Assembly (NCBI GenBank): GCA_009785395.1
Contig: WQWK01000120.1
Location: forward strand, 1-6,513
Direction: 5' to 3'
From: Conexibacteraceae bacterium
GTDB lineage: Bacteria > Actinomycetota > Thermoleophilia > Solirubrobacterales > Solirubrobacteraceae
DNA: 6,513 nt
Both the position numbers and the translations under genes were made by a program. How positions within the stretch are numbered: position 1 is the stretch's first letter; every line of letters starts with the position of its first letter. Positions 5,216-6,513 of the stretch are shown one piece after another. A model generated the notes under the pieces. That model ran no database searches and had not been told where the DNA came from. It worked only from the letters and a program-made list of their open reading frames with translations.

Positions 5216-6513
<1,298 letters not shown>

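Overview
This window is gene-dense, very GC-rich bacterial chromosome with almost no intergenic DNA and frequent GTG starts. Base composition, missing U-tracts and gene content suggest a high-GC actinobacterium. A Thermoleophilia/Solirubrobacterales-like lineage is my best guess, but this is inference from style and gene set, not a database match.

Left block (1-1725, minus strand): a gene for a MurL-type glutamyl epimerase is followed, with a 20-base overlap, by the start of a MurD/MurD2-type Mur ligase that runs off the left edge. Together they fit the alternative peptidoglycan route in which L-Glu is ligated to UDP-MurNAc-L-Ala and then epimerised to D-Glu on the nucleotide precursor, instead of D-Glu being made by a free glutamate racemase.

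Centre left (1764-2828, plus strand): a FAD-dependent DAO-family oxidoreductase is transcribed divergently from murL. The 38-base gap holds an AT-rich core that reads as a -10 hexamer on both strands.

Right block (2851-6513, minus strand): this looks like one transcription unit, in order argB (3' end only), argD, a CHAD-domain gene, a ParA-family ATPase gene and a small membrane-protein gene. argB and argD overlap by ATGA. argD to CHAD is 25 bases, CHAD to parA 9 bases and parA to the small gene 33 bases. The first two genes are arginine biosynthesis. The last three form a possible functional unit, because CHAD domains bind polyphosphate and ParA ATPases position cellular cargo. The parA frame continues into the small membrane gene with only one TAG between them, and that stop sits in a short tandem duplication.

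The two blocks meet tail to tail at about 2823-2856, where both TAG stop codons lie inside the arms of an inverted repeat that probably acts as a bidirectional terminator. I saw no RNA genes, CRISPR arrays, insertion sequences or phage genes, and no gene-free stretch longer than 38 bases.
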